Source: Myceligenerans salitolerans (lineage in GTDB: Bacteria > Actinomycetota > Actinomycetes > Actinomycetales > Cellulomonadaceae). From it: DNA of 64,000 nt. Positions within the stretch are counted from its first letter, which is position 1, and each line of letters opens with the position of its first letter. Shown here piece after piece: positions 8,035-15,910 of this stretch. The stretch spans positions 669,527 through 733,526 of the forward strand of contig NZ_JAFMPK010000047.1 of the NCBI RefSeq assembly GCF_017349295.1, given 5' to 3'. The notes below the pieces were generated by a model, which saw only the letters and a program-made list of their open reading frames with translations, had not been told where the DNA came from and ran no database searches. The position numbers and the translations under genes are program-made.

Positions 8035-8040
8035 TAGCGT
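8035..8040 (+). promoter_or_regulatory. Candidate -10 box of the fadAB operon
   Basis: TAGCGT about 60 nt before the fadA ATG, compatible with a leader carrying the AAGGAG site at 8089-8094. It overlaps the right arm of TACC-N9-GGTA, a possible operator. Confidence 0.4.
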
Positions 8041-8100
8041 GTATTGCGAGCACCGAGCGGCGTCGCTGAGGGACGCCGCCGTCCGACCAAGGAGCTGCCC

Positions 8101-9351
8101 ATGACGGCCACATCCGCGCCCACGCGCCGGACCGTACGCGACGTCGTCTTCGTCGACGGCGTCCGCACCCCGTTCGGCAAGGCGAAGCCCGACGGCATGT
8201 ACGCCGAGACCCGTGCCGACGACCTCGTCGTCAAGCTGATCCGCGAGTTGCTGCGCCGCCACCCCGAGCTGCCCACCGAGCGCATCGGTGAGGTCGCCAT
8301 CGCGGCGACGACCCAGGAAGGCGACCAGGGCCTGACCCTCGGCCGCACGGCCGGCGTCCTGGCGGGCCTGCCCAACACCGTCCCCGGCTACGCGATCGAC
8401 CGCATGTGCGCGGGCGCGATGACGGCCGTGACCACCACCGCCGGCTCCATCGCCATGGGCGCGGCCGACATCACCGTCGCCGGCGGTGTCGAGCACATGG
8501 GCCGCCACCCGATGGGCTTCAGCGCCGACGTGAACCCGCGCTTCGTCGCCGAGAAGCTCGTCGACCCGCAGGCGCTCAACATGGGCGTCACCGCGGAGAA
8601 CCTGCACGACACGTTCCCGGGGCTCACCAAGGAGCGCGCCGACGCCTACGCGGTGAACTCCCAGGCCAAGTACGCCAAGGCCCTCGCCAACGGGAACATC
8701 GACCCGGACCTCGTGCCCGTCGCCGTACGCTCCACGGAACTGGGCTGGGGCCTGGCCACCGCCGACGAGCTGCCCCGCCCCGAGACCACCATGGAAGGCA
8801 TCGCCGACCTGAAGACGCCGTTCCGCCCCGGGGGCCGCGTCACCCCGGCGACGTCGTCCCCGCTGACGGACGGCGCGACCGCGTCGGTGCTCGCCGCCGG
8901 CGACACGGCCGCCGAGCTCGGTCTCCCGGTCCGGATGCGTCTGGTGTCCTACGCGTTCGCCGGCGTGGCCCCCGAGATCATGGGCTACGGCCCGGTCCCC
9001 GCCACGGACAAGGCGCTCGCGAACGCCGGTCTGGCCATCGACGACATCGGCCTCTTCGAGATCAACGAGGCCTTCGCCGTCCAGGTCCTCTCCTTCCTGG
9101 ACCACTACGGCATCGCCGACGACGACCCGCGCGTCAACCCGTACGGCGGCGCCATCGCGATGGGTCACCCCCTCGCGTCGTCGGGCGTGCGCCTCATGAC
9201 ACAGCTCGCCCGCCAGTTCGAGCAGCACCCCGAGGTGCGCTACGGCATCACCACCATGTGCGTGGGCCTGGGCCAGGGCGGCACCGTCATCTGGGAGAAC
9301 CCGCACCACGCCGACTACACCGGCCACACCAGCGAGGAGAACGACAAGTGA
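8101..9351 (+). CDS. fadA: Acetyl-CoA C-acyltransferase (3-ketoacyl-CoA thiolase)
   Basis: Cleaves 3-ketoacyl-CoA with CoA in the last step of fatty-acid beta-oxidation. The product is 416 residues, a normal thiolase length. The acylated cysteine is C103 (YAIDRMCAGAMTAV); the other catalytic marks are the His in NPYGGAIAMGHPLASSG and the second Cys in TMCVGLGQGG. ATG 8101 follows AAGGAG at 8089-8094; the frame is open for 57 nt more upstream without family similarity. The stop overlaps the fadB GTG (GTGA), the classic fadA-fadB arrangement for a trifunctional complex. Confidence 0.96.
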   Translation: MTATSAPTRRTVRDVVFVDGVRTPFGKAKPDGMYAETRADDLVVKLIRELLRRHPELPTERIGEVAIAATTQEGDQGLTLGRTAGVLAGLPNTVPGYAIDRMCAGAMTAVTTTAGSIAMGAADITVAGGVEHMGRHPMGFSADVNPRFVAEKLVDPQALNMGVTAENLHDTFPGLTKERADAYAVNSQAKYAKALANGNIDPDLVPVAVRSTELGWGLATADELPRPETTMEGIADLKTPFRPGGRVTPATSSPLTDGATASVLAAGDTAAELGLPVRMRLVSYAFAGVAPEIMGYGPVPATDKALANAGLAIDDIGLFEINEAFAVQVLSFLDHYGIADDDPRVNPYGGAIAMGHPLASSGVRLMTQLARQFEQHPEVRYGITTMCVGLGQGGTVIWENPHHADYTGHTSEENDK

Positions 9352-11486
9352 CCGAGAACGCCCCCGCCGAGCGCGTCACCCACGCCCTCGTCCGCGACGT
9401 CACCCTCCCGGGCGGGGCCGGCACCCTGGCCCTCGTCACGCTGGACAACGGCTTCGACCACACCAAGCCCAACACCCTCGGCCCGCAGGGCATGGCCGAG
9501 CTCACCGCCGCCCTGGAGGGCGTGCGGGAGCGAGCGGCCGCCGGCGAACTCGCCGCGGTCGCCGTCACCGGCAAGCCGTACTTCCTGGCCGCCGGCGCCG
9601 ACCTCAAGGGTGCCCAGGCCATCACCAGCCGCGAGGACGCCCTCGAACTCGGCCGCGCCGGTCACCGCGCCTACTCGATCCTCGGTGACCTGCGCGAGCA
9701 GCACGGCGTCCCGACGTTCGCCTTCGTCAACGGCCTGGCCCTGGGCGGCGGCCTGGAGGTCGCGCTCAACTGCGACTACCGCACGGTCGCGTCCGACGCA
9801 GCGGGTCTGGGCCTGCCGGAGGTCTCCATCGGGCTGGTCCCGGGCTGGGGCGGCGCCTACCTCGTACCGCGCCTGGTCGGCATCGAGAAGGCGATCGACG
9901 TCATCTTCACGCGGCCCGCGTCGCAGAAGCCGTACAAGCCCGCCGAGGCCCTGGAGATCGGCCTCGTCGACGCGCAGTTCGACGCCGCCGACTTCCTGGA
10001 GCAGTCGATCCGGTGGGCCGCGAAGGTCGTCCAGGGAGAGATCGAGGTCACGCGCCGCGAGCTGGACCCGCAGCCCGTGTGGGACGCCGTCACCACCGGC
10101 GTACGGCAGCACCTCGAGGCGACGATCGGCGACTCCCGCCCCGCGCCCTACCGCGCGCTGGACCTCGTCACGGGCGCTCGCAACGCCTCGCGCGACGAGG
10201 CGTTCGCGGCCGAGGACGAGGCGCTGGCCGACCTCATCATGTCCGACGAGATGCGCGCCGGCGTGTACGCGTTCAACCTCGTCTCCGGCGGCAAGAAGCC
10301 GCACGGCGCCCCTGACCCGAAGCTGGCCCGGCCGGTGACCCGCGTGGGCATCGTCGGGGCCGGCCTCATGGCGGCGCAGATCGCGTTCCTGTTCGCCCAG
10401 CGCCTGCAAGTGCCGGTCGTCATGCGCGACCTCGACCAGGAGCGCGTCGACAAGGGCCTGGAGTTCGTGCGGGGCACGGCGGAGAAGCTGGTGAAGCGCG
10501 GCAAGCTCGCCGAGGGTGCCGCGCGGCGTATCGTCGCGTCGGTGTCCGGCACGACCGACATCCAGGACTTCGCCTCCTGCGACTTCGTCATCGAGGCGGT
10601 CACCGAGGTGATGGGCCTGAAGAAGAAGGTGTTCGCCGAGCTCGAGGGCATCATCTCCCCCGAGGCGGTCCTGGCCACCAACACGTCGGCGCTGTCGGTC
10701 ACCGAGATGTCGGCCGACCTCCGGCACCCCGAGCGCGTCGTGGGCATCCACTTCTTCAACCCCGTGGCCCAGATGCCGCTGGTCGAGGTGATCCACGCCG
10801 AGAAGACCTCCGACGAGGCGCTCGCCACGGCATTCGGCATCACGAAGAAGCTGCGCAAGACGGCGGTCCTGGCGGGCGACCGGCCCGGCTTCGTCGTGAA
10901 CCGGCTGCTGATCCTCGTCATGGGCAAGGTGCTCGAGGCGATCGAGAACGGCACACCGGTCGACGTCGCGGACCGTGCGCTCGCGCCGCTCGGCTTCCCG
11001 ATGCCGACGTTCGAGCTCACCGACCTCGTCGGCCCGGCCGTCGCGGACCACGTCCTCACCTCGCTGCGCGAGGACCTCGGGGACCGCATCCCGACGTCGC
11101 CCGGCCTGAAGAAGATCGTCGCCGAGAGCACGCCGCTCGTGCTCGACGCGCCGGCCAAGGGCCTGCCCAAGCCGGTGGACCCCGCCGTGCAGGCGTCGTT
11201 CGGGGAGGCGCTGGAGCCGGGCACCACGGGCCGCCACGGCACGCCGGTCCTCGACGGGCCCGGTGTGCTCGACGCGGTGCTCACCGCGACCGCCCAGGAG
11301 ATCGGTCTCATGCTGGAGGAGCAGGTCGTGGCGGGCCCGCAGCAGATCGACCTGTGCATGATCCTCGGCGCCGGCTGGGGCTTCCACACGGGCGGCATCA
11401 CGCCGTACCTGGACCGCACGGGCTACAGCGAGAAGGTCCTGGGCAGCCGCTTCCTGCCCGACGGCGTGGCGAACGTGCCGGCCTGA
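9348..11486 (+). CDS. fadB: Fatty-acid oxidation multifunctional protein (enoyl-CoA hydratase / 3-hydroxyacyl-CoA dehydrogenase)
   Basis: A 712-residue fusion. The N-terminal crotonase domain (about 1-300) has the oxyanion-hole stretches GKPYFLAAGADLKG and LALGGGLEVALNCDYR, and both glutamates usually needed for hydration (GGGLE and LPEVSIGLVPGWGG). The dehydrogenase begins near residue 328 with VGIVGAGLMAAQIAF, then GIHFFNPVAQMPLVEV with the catalytic His and DRPGFVVNRLL. It catalyses hydration and NAD-dependent oxidation before the thiolase encoded by the overlapping upstream gene. GTG 9348 is chosen because of the 4-nt overlap. The operon ends at a clear hairpin. Confidence 0.95.
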   Translation: MTENAPAERVTHALVRDVTLPGGAGTLALVTLDNGFDHTKPNTLGPQGMAELTAALEGVRERAAAGELAAVAVTGKPYFLAAGADLKGAQAITSREDALELGRAGHRAYSILGDLREQHGVPTFAFVNGLALGGGLEVALNCDYRTVASDAAGLGLPEVSIGLVPGWGGAYLVPRLVGIEKAIDVIFTRPASQKPYKPAEALEIGLVDAQFDAADFLEQSIRWAAKVVQGEIEVTRRELDPQPVWDAVTTGVRQHLEATIGDSRPAPYRALDLVTGARNASRDEAFAAEDEALADLIMSDEMRAGVYAFNLVSGGKKPHGAPDPKLARPVTRVGIVGAGLMAAQIAFLFAQRLQVPVVMRDLDQERVDKGLEFVRGTAEKLVKRGKLAEGAARRIVASVSGTTDIQDFASCDFVIEAVTEVMGLKKKVFAELEGIISPEAVLATNTSALSVTEMSADLRHPERVVGIHFFNPVAQMPLVEVIHAEKTSDEALATAFGITKKLRKTAVLAGDRPGFVVNRLLILVMGKVLEAIENGTPVDVADRALAPLGFPMPTFELTDLVGPAVADHVLTSLREDLGDRIPTSPGLKKIVAESTPLVLDAPAKGLPKPVDPAVQASFGEALEPGTTGRHGTPVLDGPGVLDAVLTATAQEIGLMLEEQVVAGPQQIDLCMILGAGWGFHTGGITPYLDRTGYSEKVLGSRFLPDGVANVPA

Positions 11487-11570
11487 CCCGGCGGCGCCCC
11501 ACGGCGGTCACAGCACCGCGGCCCCGCCCGAGGCGTCGCGACCCGACACCGAGTGCTCCGCATCCGGTGA

Positions 11571-11602
11571 GAACCCGGCAGGCTCGTCGGCCTGCCGGGT
11601 TC
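11571..11602 (+). terminator. 12-bp hairpin after fadAB
   Basis: GAACCCGGCAGG (11571-11582) and CCTGCCGGGTTC (11591-11602) pair perfectly around an 8-nt loop, about 85 nt after the fadB stop. Confidence 0.75.
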
Positions 11603-11693
11603 CGCCGCGCCCGGCGCCGCGACCGCCACCGGCGCCACGGCGGTCGCCGTCGCGCGGCCCCGGCTTTTCGCGCATTTGGTCCTGACCTCGGTA

Positions 11694-11699
11694 TATCGT
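11694..11699 (+). promoter_or_regulatory. -10 box, leaderless type, RCK protein
   Basis: TATCGT, 6 nt before ATG 11706, in an unusually AT-rich spot for this genome. Confidence 0.6.
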
Positions 11700-11705
11700 C
11701 CCGCC

Positions 11706-13382
11706 ATGGTCATCGCCAGGCGGCAGCAACGGCCGCAGTTCATCGTGTGCGGGGACGGTCCGCTCGCGTTCCGCGTCTCGTTCGCGCTCAGCACCCGCTA
11801 CCAGGGCGATGTCACCGTGATCCTGCCGTACGCGGGCTCCAAGCACGGCGCCCAGATGGCCGCCCTGGACCACGTGCGGATCGTCGAGGCGGTCCGGCCC
11901 GACGACGACGCCTTCCGGCGTGCCCGCCTCGCCGACGCCGACGCCGTGGCGCTGCTCGACCAGGACGACGCGGGGAACATCGAGACCGCGCTCCTGGTCA
12001 ACGAGCTCAAGCCCGGGGTGCGGCTCGTGGTCCGGTTCTTCGACGACGAACTCGGCGCCGGCATCGCGGATCACCTGCCGAACTGCGACGTGCTGTCCGC
12101 GTCGAAGATCGCGGCCCCGCCACTCGTCGCTCTCGCCCTGGGCGAGGCCCGGCACCTGGAGGTGCCGGGGATCGACCTCGTGGTCGGCAAGCCGGACCAG
12201 CTCCCCGGCACGGCGCTGTTCACCCTCGCGGGAGTCCGCGGTACGGACGCTGCGATGCTGCCGGGAGACGACGCCGGGCTCGAGCCCCGCATCGCCATCG
12301 GGCTCGCCTCACCCGACCCGGAACCGGCGAGGCGCACGCGCCGGCCGAACGGGCGCGTGTGGTATTTCGTGCGTCAGAACCTCAACCGGTACATCTGGTA
12401 CGCCCTCGCGGTCCTGATCCTCGTGATCGTCGCGGGGACGACGCTCGTCGCCCTCACCGAGCCGACGCACTGGACGACGGCGCTGTACCGGGTGGTGCTC
12501 GACACCCTCGCCGGCGCCGACCCCGACGAGGAGGCGGCGCTCGTCACCCGCGCCGTGCAGGTGATCGTCACGGTGATCAGCGTCGCGGTCATCCCGCTGC
12601 TCACGGCCGCACTGGTGGACGCCGTCGTCCGCGCGAGGATCGCGGCGGCCGTGTCCGGACCGGGCTCCCCGATGTCGGGCCACGTCGTCGTGGTGGGGAT
12701 GGGCGACGTCGGCACCCGGGTGCTCGCCACGCTGCTCGAGCGCGGCATCCCGGCGGTCGCCGTCAACCTGCGCGACGACGGCTCCCGCGGTATCCCGTTC
12801 GCCCGGGAGCACGGCGTTCCCGTGGTGATCGGTGACGGCCGCCGTACCGACGTGCTCAAGGCCGCCCAGATCGGCACCGCACGGGCGGTGATGGCCATGA
12901 CGAGCGACGACGTCGCGAACATCGGCATCAGCATCGCCGCGGACTCCGTCGAACGCGATCCGGAACACGGCAGGCTTCGCCGCGTGCTGCGTCTCTTCGA
13001 CGAGGACTTCGCCCGCCGGGTACGAGGGCTCATCCCGCGCTCGGCGCCACGCAGCGCGTCGGCGCTCGCCTCGCCCGCCTTCGCGGCCTCCGTGATGGGG
13101 CCGGACGTGCTCGACACCGTGCCCTTCAAGGACCGCGTCCTGCTGGTCGCGGAGGTCCCGATGCGTGCGCACTGCGAGCTCGAACACCGTCCCGCGCAGG
13201 AGGTGGACGTCCCCGGCGAGGCGCGGCTGCTCGCGGTACGCCGCCCCGAGAAGGGTTTCGTGAGCGACGTGTACCGCCCGGCGGCCACCAACCCGCTCCA
13301 GCACAACCACCACCTGATCGTCATCGCGACGCGCAGCGGCCTGGAACGTCTCCGTGCCCGGACGGCGGCCCCCACACCGTGA
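11706..13382 (+). CDS. RCK-membrane-RCK protein (TrkA-N / ion-channel-like)
   Basis: A 558-residue protein with three parts: an N-terminal TrkA-N-like Rossmann domain (about 10-180, FIVCGDGPLAFRVSFAL), two transmembrane helices (about 228-250 and 280-305), and a second RCK domain from about residue 325 (HVVVVGMGDVGTRVLATLL) with a C-terminal lobe. The layout suggests a ligand-gated potassium channel or transporter regulator. However, the segment between the helices (TTALYRVVLDTLAGADPDEE) has no TVGYG-type selectivity filter. It could be a modified channel or a non-conducting sensor. It is monocistronic. The start is supported by the -10 box 6 nt upstream. Confidence 0.75.
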   Translation: MVIARRQQRPQFIVCGDGPLAFRVSFALSTRYQGDVTVILPYAGSKHGAQMAALDHVRIVEAVRPDDDAFRRARLADADAVALLDQDDAGNIETALLVNELKPGVRLVVRFFDDELGAGIADHLPNCDVLSASKIAAPPLVALALGEARHLEVPGIDLVVGKPDQLPGTALFTLAGVRGTDAAMLPGDDAGLEPRIAIGLASPDPEPARRTRRPNGRVWYFVRQNLNRYIWYALAVLILVIVAGTTLVALTEPTHWTTALYRVVLDTLAGADPDEEAALVTRAVQVIVTVISVAVIPLLTAALVDAVVRARIAAAVSGPGSPMSGHVVVVGMGDVGTRVLATLLERGIPAVAVNLRDDGSRGIPFAREHGVPVVIGDGRRTDVLKAAQIGTARAVMAMTSDDVANIGISIAADSVERDPEHGRLRRVLRLFDEDFARRVRGLIPRSAPRSASALASPAFAASVMGPDVLDTVPFKDRVLLVAEVPMRAHCELEHRPAQEVDVPGEARLLAVRRPEKGFVSDVYRPAATNPLQHNHHLIVIATRSGLERLRARTAAPTP

Positions 13383-13432
13383 CCTGGCGCACGTGGGGAG
13401 AGTTACCCATCCTCGACCGTGGCCGGCCCGCA

Positions 13433-13438
13433 TATAGT
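13433..13438 (+). promoter_or_regulatory. Candidate -10 box of the WXG100-like cassette
   Basis: TATAGT, 41 nt before the GTG at 13480, giving a short leader that carries a GGGAGC ribosome-binding site. It is the best AT-rich hexamer in 13383-13479. Confidence 0.5.
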
Positions 13439-13479
13439 GACCCCGCTGGAGTGGATCAGTACGAACCGGGAGCAAGTGC

Positions 13480-14415
13480 GTGAGCGGAAACATGTACGGC
13501 GCGGACATCGAACAGCTCCGTGCGTTGGCGACCGTGTTCGAGGACAAGTCGAACCAGCTCGGCACCGCCGTCCAGGTGATCGCCGGTTCGGTCGACCAGG
13601 TCCCGTGGTTCGGACCCAGCGGCGAGATGTTCCGGGAGGAGTGGGAGGCCGGCCACGCCCCCGCCCTGCGCGACGCCGCCGACTCCCTCCGCGCCGCGGC
13701 GGACGCGGCCCTGCGCAACGCCGACGCCCAGGACGAGACGAGCAACGAGTACGGCGGCGGCATCGGCGGCGGCCCGTTCCCGGGCACCAACCCGTTCCCC
13801 GGCGCGTCCGGCACCGGGAGCGGCACGACCGACGACGGCGGCTGGGCGGGCTGGCTGAACGATCTGGTCGGCGAGACCGGCTGGTGGGCGAGTGTCGCCG
13901 GAGCCACCGAGTTCATCGCCGAGACCGCGTACCGCTACGGCACCGGGCTCTGGGGACTCGCCGACGACATCCCGGCGGGCTTCGGATGGGCCGGGAAGGC
14001 CATCGGCTGGGCGGGCGTCGCTCTCGGCGGCTGGACCATCGGCCAGGGCATCGCCGAGGGCGACTGGTGGAAGGTGGGCGACGGCGCGATCACCGCCGGG
14101 CTCGGGCTCGGCGCGGTGCTCGCCGGTGCGGCGCTGGTGTCGAACCCGGTGGGCTGGGCGATCCTCGGAGCGGGAGCCGCGTGGGCGGTCGCGGACATCT
14201 TCATCGACGGCAACATCACCGAGGCGGCGTGGAACGGGATCTCCAGCGCGGGCGAGTGGGCCTGGGACGCCGCGGGCGATGCCGCCGGCTGGGTGGGCGA
14301 CACCGCGGGCGACGTCTGGGACGGTGCCACGGACGTCGCGGGCGACATCTACGATGCTGGCGGGGACCTGCTCGAGGGCGCGGGCGACTTCATCTCGGAC
14401 ATCACCCCGTGGTGA
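13480..14415 (+). CDS. WXG100-like protein with long C-terminal hydrophobic/repeat tail
   Basis: A 311-residue protein. Residues 1-90 have the WXG100 pattern: a helix, a W43-F44-G45 turn, F51 and W55, then a second Ala-rich helix. A Gly-rich linker (92-122) leads to a Trp/Gly/Ala-rich region (123-240) able to form one or more hydrophobic helices. The tail (258-306) repeats short W/G-D-A-G units such as WDAAGDAAGWVGD and TAGDVWDGATDVAGD. The N-terminus suggests export by a type VII-like system or pairing with such a substrate. No secretion ATPase is in the window, no toxin domain is recognisable, and there is no signal peptide. GTG 13480 follows GGGAGC. Confidence 0.7.
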   Translation: MSGNMYGADIEQLRALATVFEDKSNQLGTAVQVIAGSVDQVPWFGPSGEMFREEWEAGHAPALRDAADSLRAAADAALRNADAQDETSNEYGGGIGGGPFPGTNPFPGASGTGSGTTDDGGWAGWLNDLVGETGWWASVAGATEFIAETAYRYGTGLWGLADDIPAGFGWAGKAIGWAGVALGGWTIGQGIAEGDWWKVGDGAITAGLGLGAVLAGAALVSNPVGWAILGAGAAWAVADIFIDGNITEAAWNGISSAGEWAWDAAGDAAGWVGDTAGDVWDGATDVAGDIYDAGGDLLEGAGDFISDITPW

Positions 14416-14485
14416 CGGCTCCGACGCGCCACGCTGACCCGGCACGAACCAACGGCGCACCAGGGCCGTACGAGGAGGAAGAACG

Positions 14486-15148
14486 ATGAACGACGCCACG
14501 GCGCACCCGGCTCCGGGCCAGGACGACCGCGCGATCGAGCTCACGGGATTCGAGATCCTGACGCTGCTCTCGCTCGGCACCGACGACCCCGGCGCCGAGG
14601 GCACTCGCAGGGCACTGCACCTGCCCGAGATCGCGAAGGACTCGCCGCTGCTCTCCGCAGGCATCAGCTCGCTGGTGGTGCGCAGGCTCGCCGTGCCGAA
14701 CGAGGGCCAGCGGCAGCTCACCCCCCAGGGCAAGGTTCTCGCCCTGACTGCGGTCATGAACCAGGCCACCGAGTGGATCGAGGCCTCCGGCGGGGCGGGC
14801 GAGTCGGCGAACGCCGCCGTCCTGCTGAGGAGCCCCGCCGGTTCGGCGCTGATCGAGCCGAAGCCGTACGGCATCTGGCAGGCGCTGCCCCTCCCGGGTG
14901 ACCGCGCTCTCACCGACCTCGCCGCGGACTACGTCAAGGCCGCCTTCACCCACACGCCCGAGCGCCCGTTCGCCGGGACCGTCCGGCTGCTGGAGTCGAG
15001 CGGCACGACGACGCGGGCCGCGGCGATCCGCGTCGACGAGAAGAACACCTGGGAGTTCACGAGCGGGACGCCGGACGCCATGCCGGAGCCGGTCGTCATC
15101 GCCGCCGACCCGACCTTCCAGGTGGTGGCCAAGGGCCTCGCGGCATGA
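14486..15148 (+). CDS. Unrecognised protein, possibly EspG-like chaperone
   Basis: A 220-residue soluble protein that I do not recognise with confidence. It begins LTGFEILTLLSLG, has a helical middle (LTPQGKVLALTAVMNQATEW) and ends in a beta-rich half (GTVRLLESSGTTTRAAAIRV, NTWEFTSG). The order helix, helix, mixed sheet and its place right after a WXG100-like gene recall EspG-type chaperones of type VII secretion; this is only an analogy from layout. The start at ATG 14486 has a strong AGGAGGA site (about 14472-14478). Its stop overlaps the next ATG (ATGA), so it is coupled to the small membrane protein. Confidence 0.55.
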   Translation: MNDATAHPAPGQDDRAIELTGFEILTLLSLGTDDPGAEGTRRALHLPEIAKDSPLLSAGISSLVVRRLAVPNEGQRQLTPQGKVLALTAVMNQATEWIEASGGAGESANAAVLLRSPAGSALIEPKPYGIWQALPLPGDRALTDLAADYVKAAFTHTPERPFAGTVRLLESSGTTTRAAAIRVDEKNTWEFTSGTPDAMPEPVVIAADPTFQVVAKGLAA

Positions 15149-15468
15149 GCGGCCGCGGGAACGGCACCACCGCGAACGGGAACGGCCCGGCGAAGCGCGT
15201 CGACCCGGACAGCCCCGACGGAGCGCGGCGCGTGGCGGTGATGTGGACGCTCTTCATCGGGGTGGGGCTCGTCCTGGTCGGCCTCACCTGGGGCGGCTGG
15301 GCGGTCGCCCAGGCGGGCGGGTACGAGGACAACTTCCGCGGGTTCGACGCGGGCGACCCGTTCCCCTGGGTACCGGTGATCCTCGGCGGCGCGTTCAGCG
15401 CCTTCGCGTTCTTCCGCGCGATCGGCAAGTGGTCCCGCTACGGGAGGATCCGCCGCCAGCACCGGTGA
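15145..15468 (+). CDS. Small two-helix membrane protein
   Basis: 107 residues with a charged, Gly/Asn-rich N-terminal tail, a first transmembrane helix at about 31-55 (VMWTLFIGVGLVLVGLTWGG), an extracytoplasmic loop with Asp/Phe, and a second helix at about 76-95, ending in basic residues. No known family is evident. The 4-nt overlap with the preceding gene and the shared strand with the WXG100-like gene make it the likely third member of that cassette. Confidence 0.6.
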   Translation: MSGRGNGTTANGNGPAKRVDPDSPDGARRVAVMWTLFIGVGLVLVGLTWGGWAVAQAGGYEDNFRGFDAGDPFPWVPVILGGAFSAFAFFRAIGKWSRYGRIRRQHR

Positions 15469-15528
15469 CCTCGCGAGGGTGACGTGGTGCGGACCGCGGT
15501 GACGCCCCTCGGCGTCACCGCCGGCAGG

Positions 15529-15786
15529 TCAGGCGCCGACGAGGCTCTCCTGGTCGCGGGACGCGCGGTCGGCCTTGTAGGTGTCGACGTCGGCCGCGTC
15601 GAAGCAGATGTCCGAGCCGACCATGTGGAAGTCGAGCTCACCCGCCTCCAGCAGGTCGATGACGTGCAAGGACGACACGCCCAGCCGGCGGGCCGCCTCG
15701 GCTGCCGTGAGGTTCTCCCCACGCGCGACGGAACCGCCGGCGCCGGGCATGGTGTCGGATGTCGAATGGTCTGTGAAATCGCTCAC
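15529..15786 (-). CDS. MerR/excisionase-type helix-turn-helix protein
   Basis: 85 residues. A disordered Ser/Gly-rich N-terminus precedes a single winged-helix of the HTH_17 type: LTAAEAARRLGVSSLHVIDLL (about 26-46), then a wing with GELDFHMVGSDICFDAADVDTYK. It has no effector domain, as in BldC- or excisionase-like DNA-binding proteins. It faces the WXG100-like cassette tail to tail and lies 124 nt downstream of the SNF2 gene on the same strand. GTG start. Target unknown. Confidence 0.75.
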   Translation of the reverse strand: MSDFTDHSTSDTMPGAGGSVARGENLTAAEAARRLGVSSLHVIDLLEAGELDFHMVGSDICFDAADVDTYKADRASRDQESLVGA

Positions 15787-15910
15787 AGGAAAAGTCTTGC
15801 GCAGCGGGGTGCCGCGAGTCCAGTCGAAACGCTACGAAAGCGGAGTCCTGTGGAAGAGGTTTTCCATCTTCACCCGGCTCCTCGACTCGGGCGGTACTCG
15901 CCAGGCGCTG

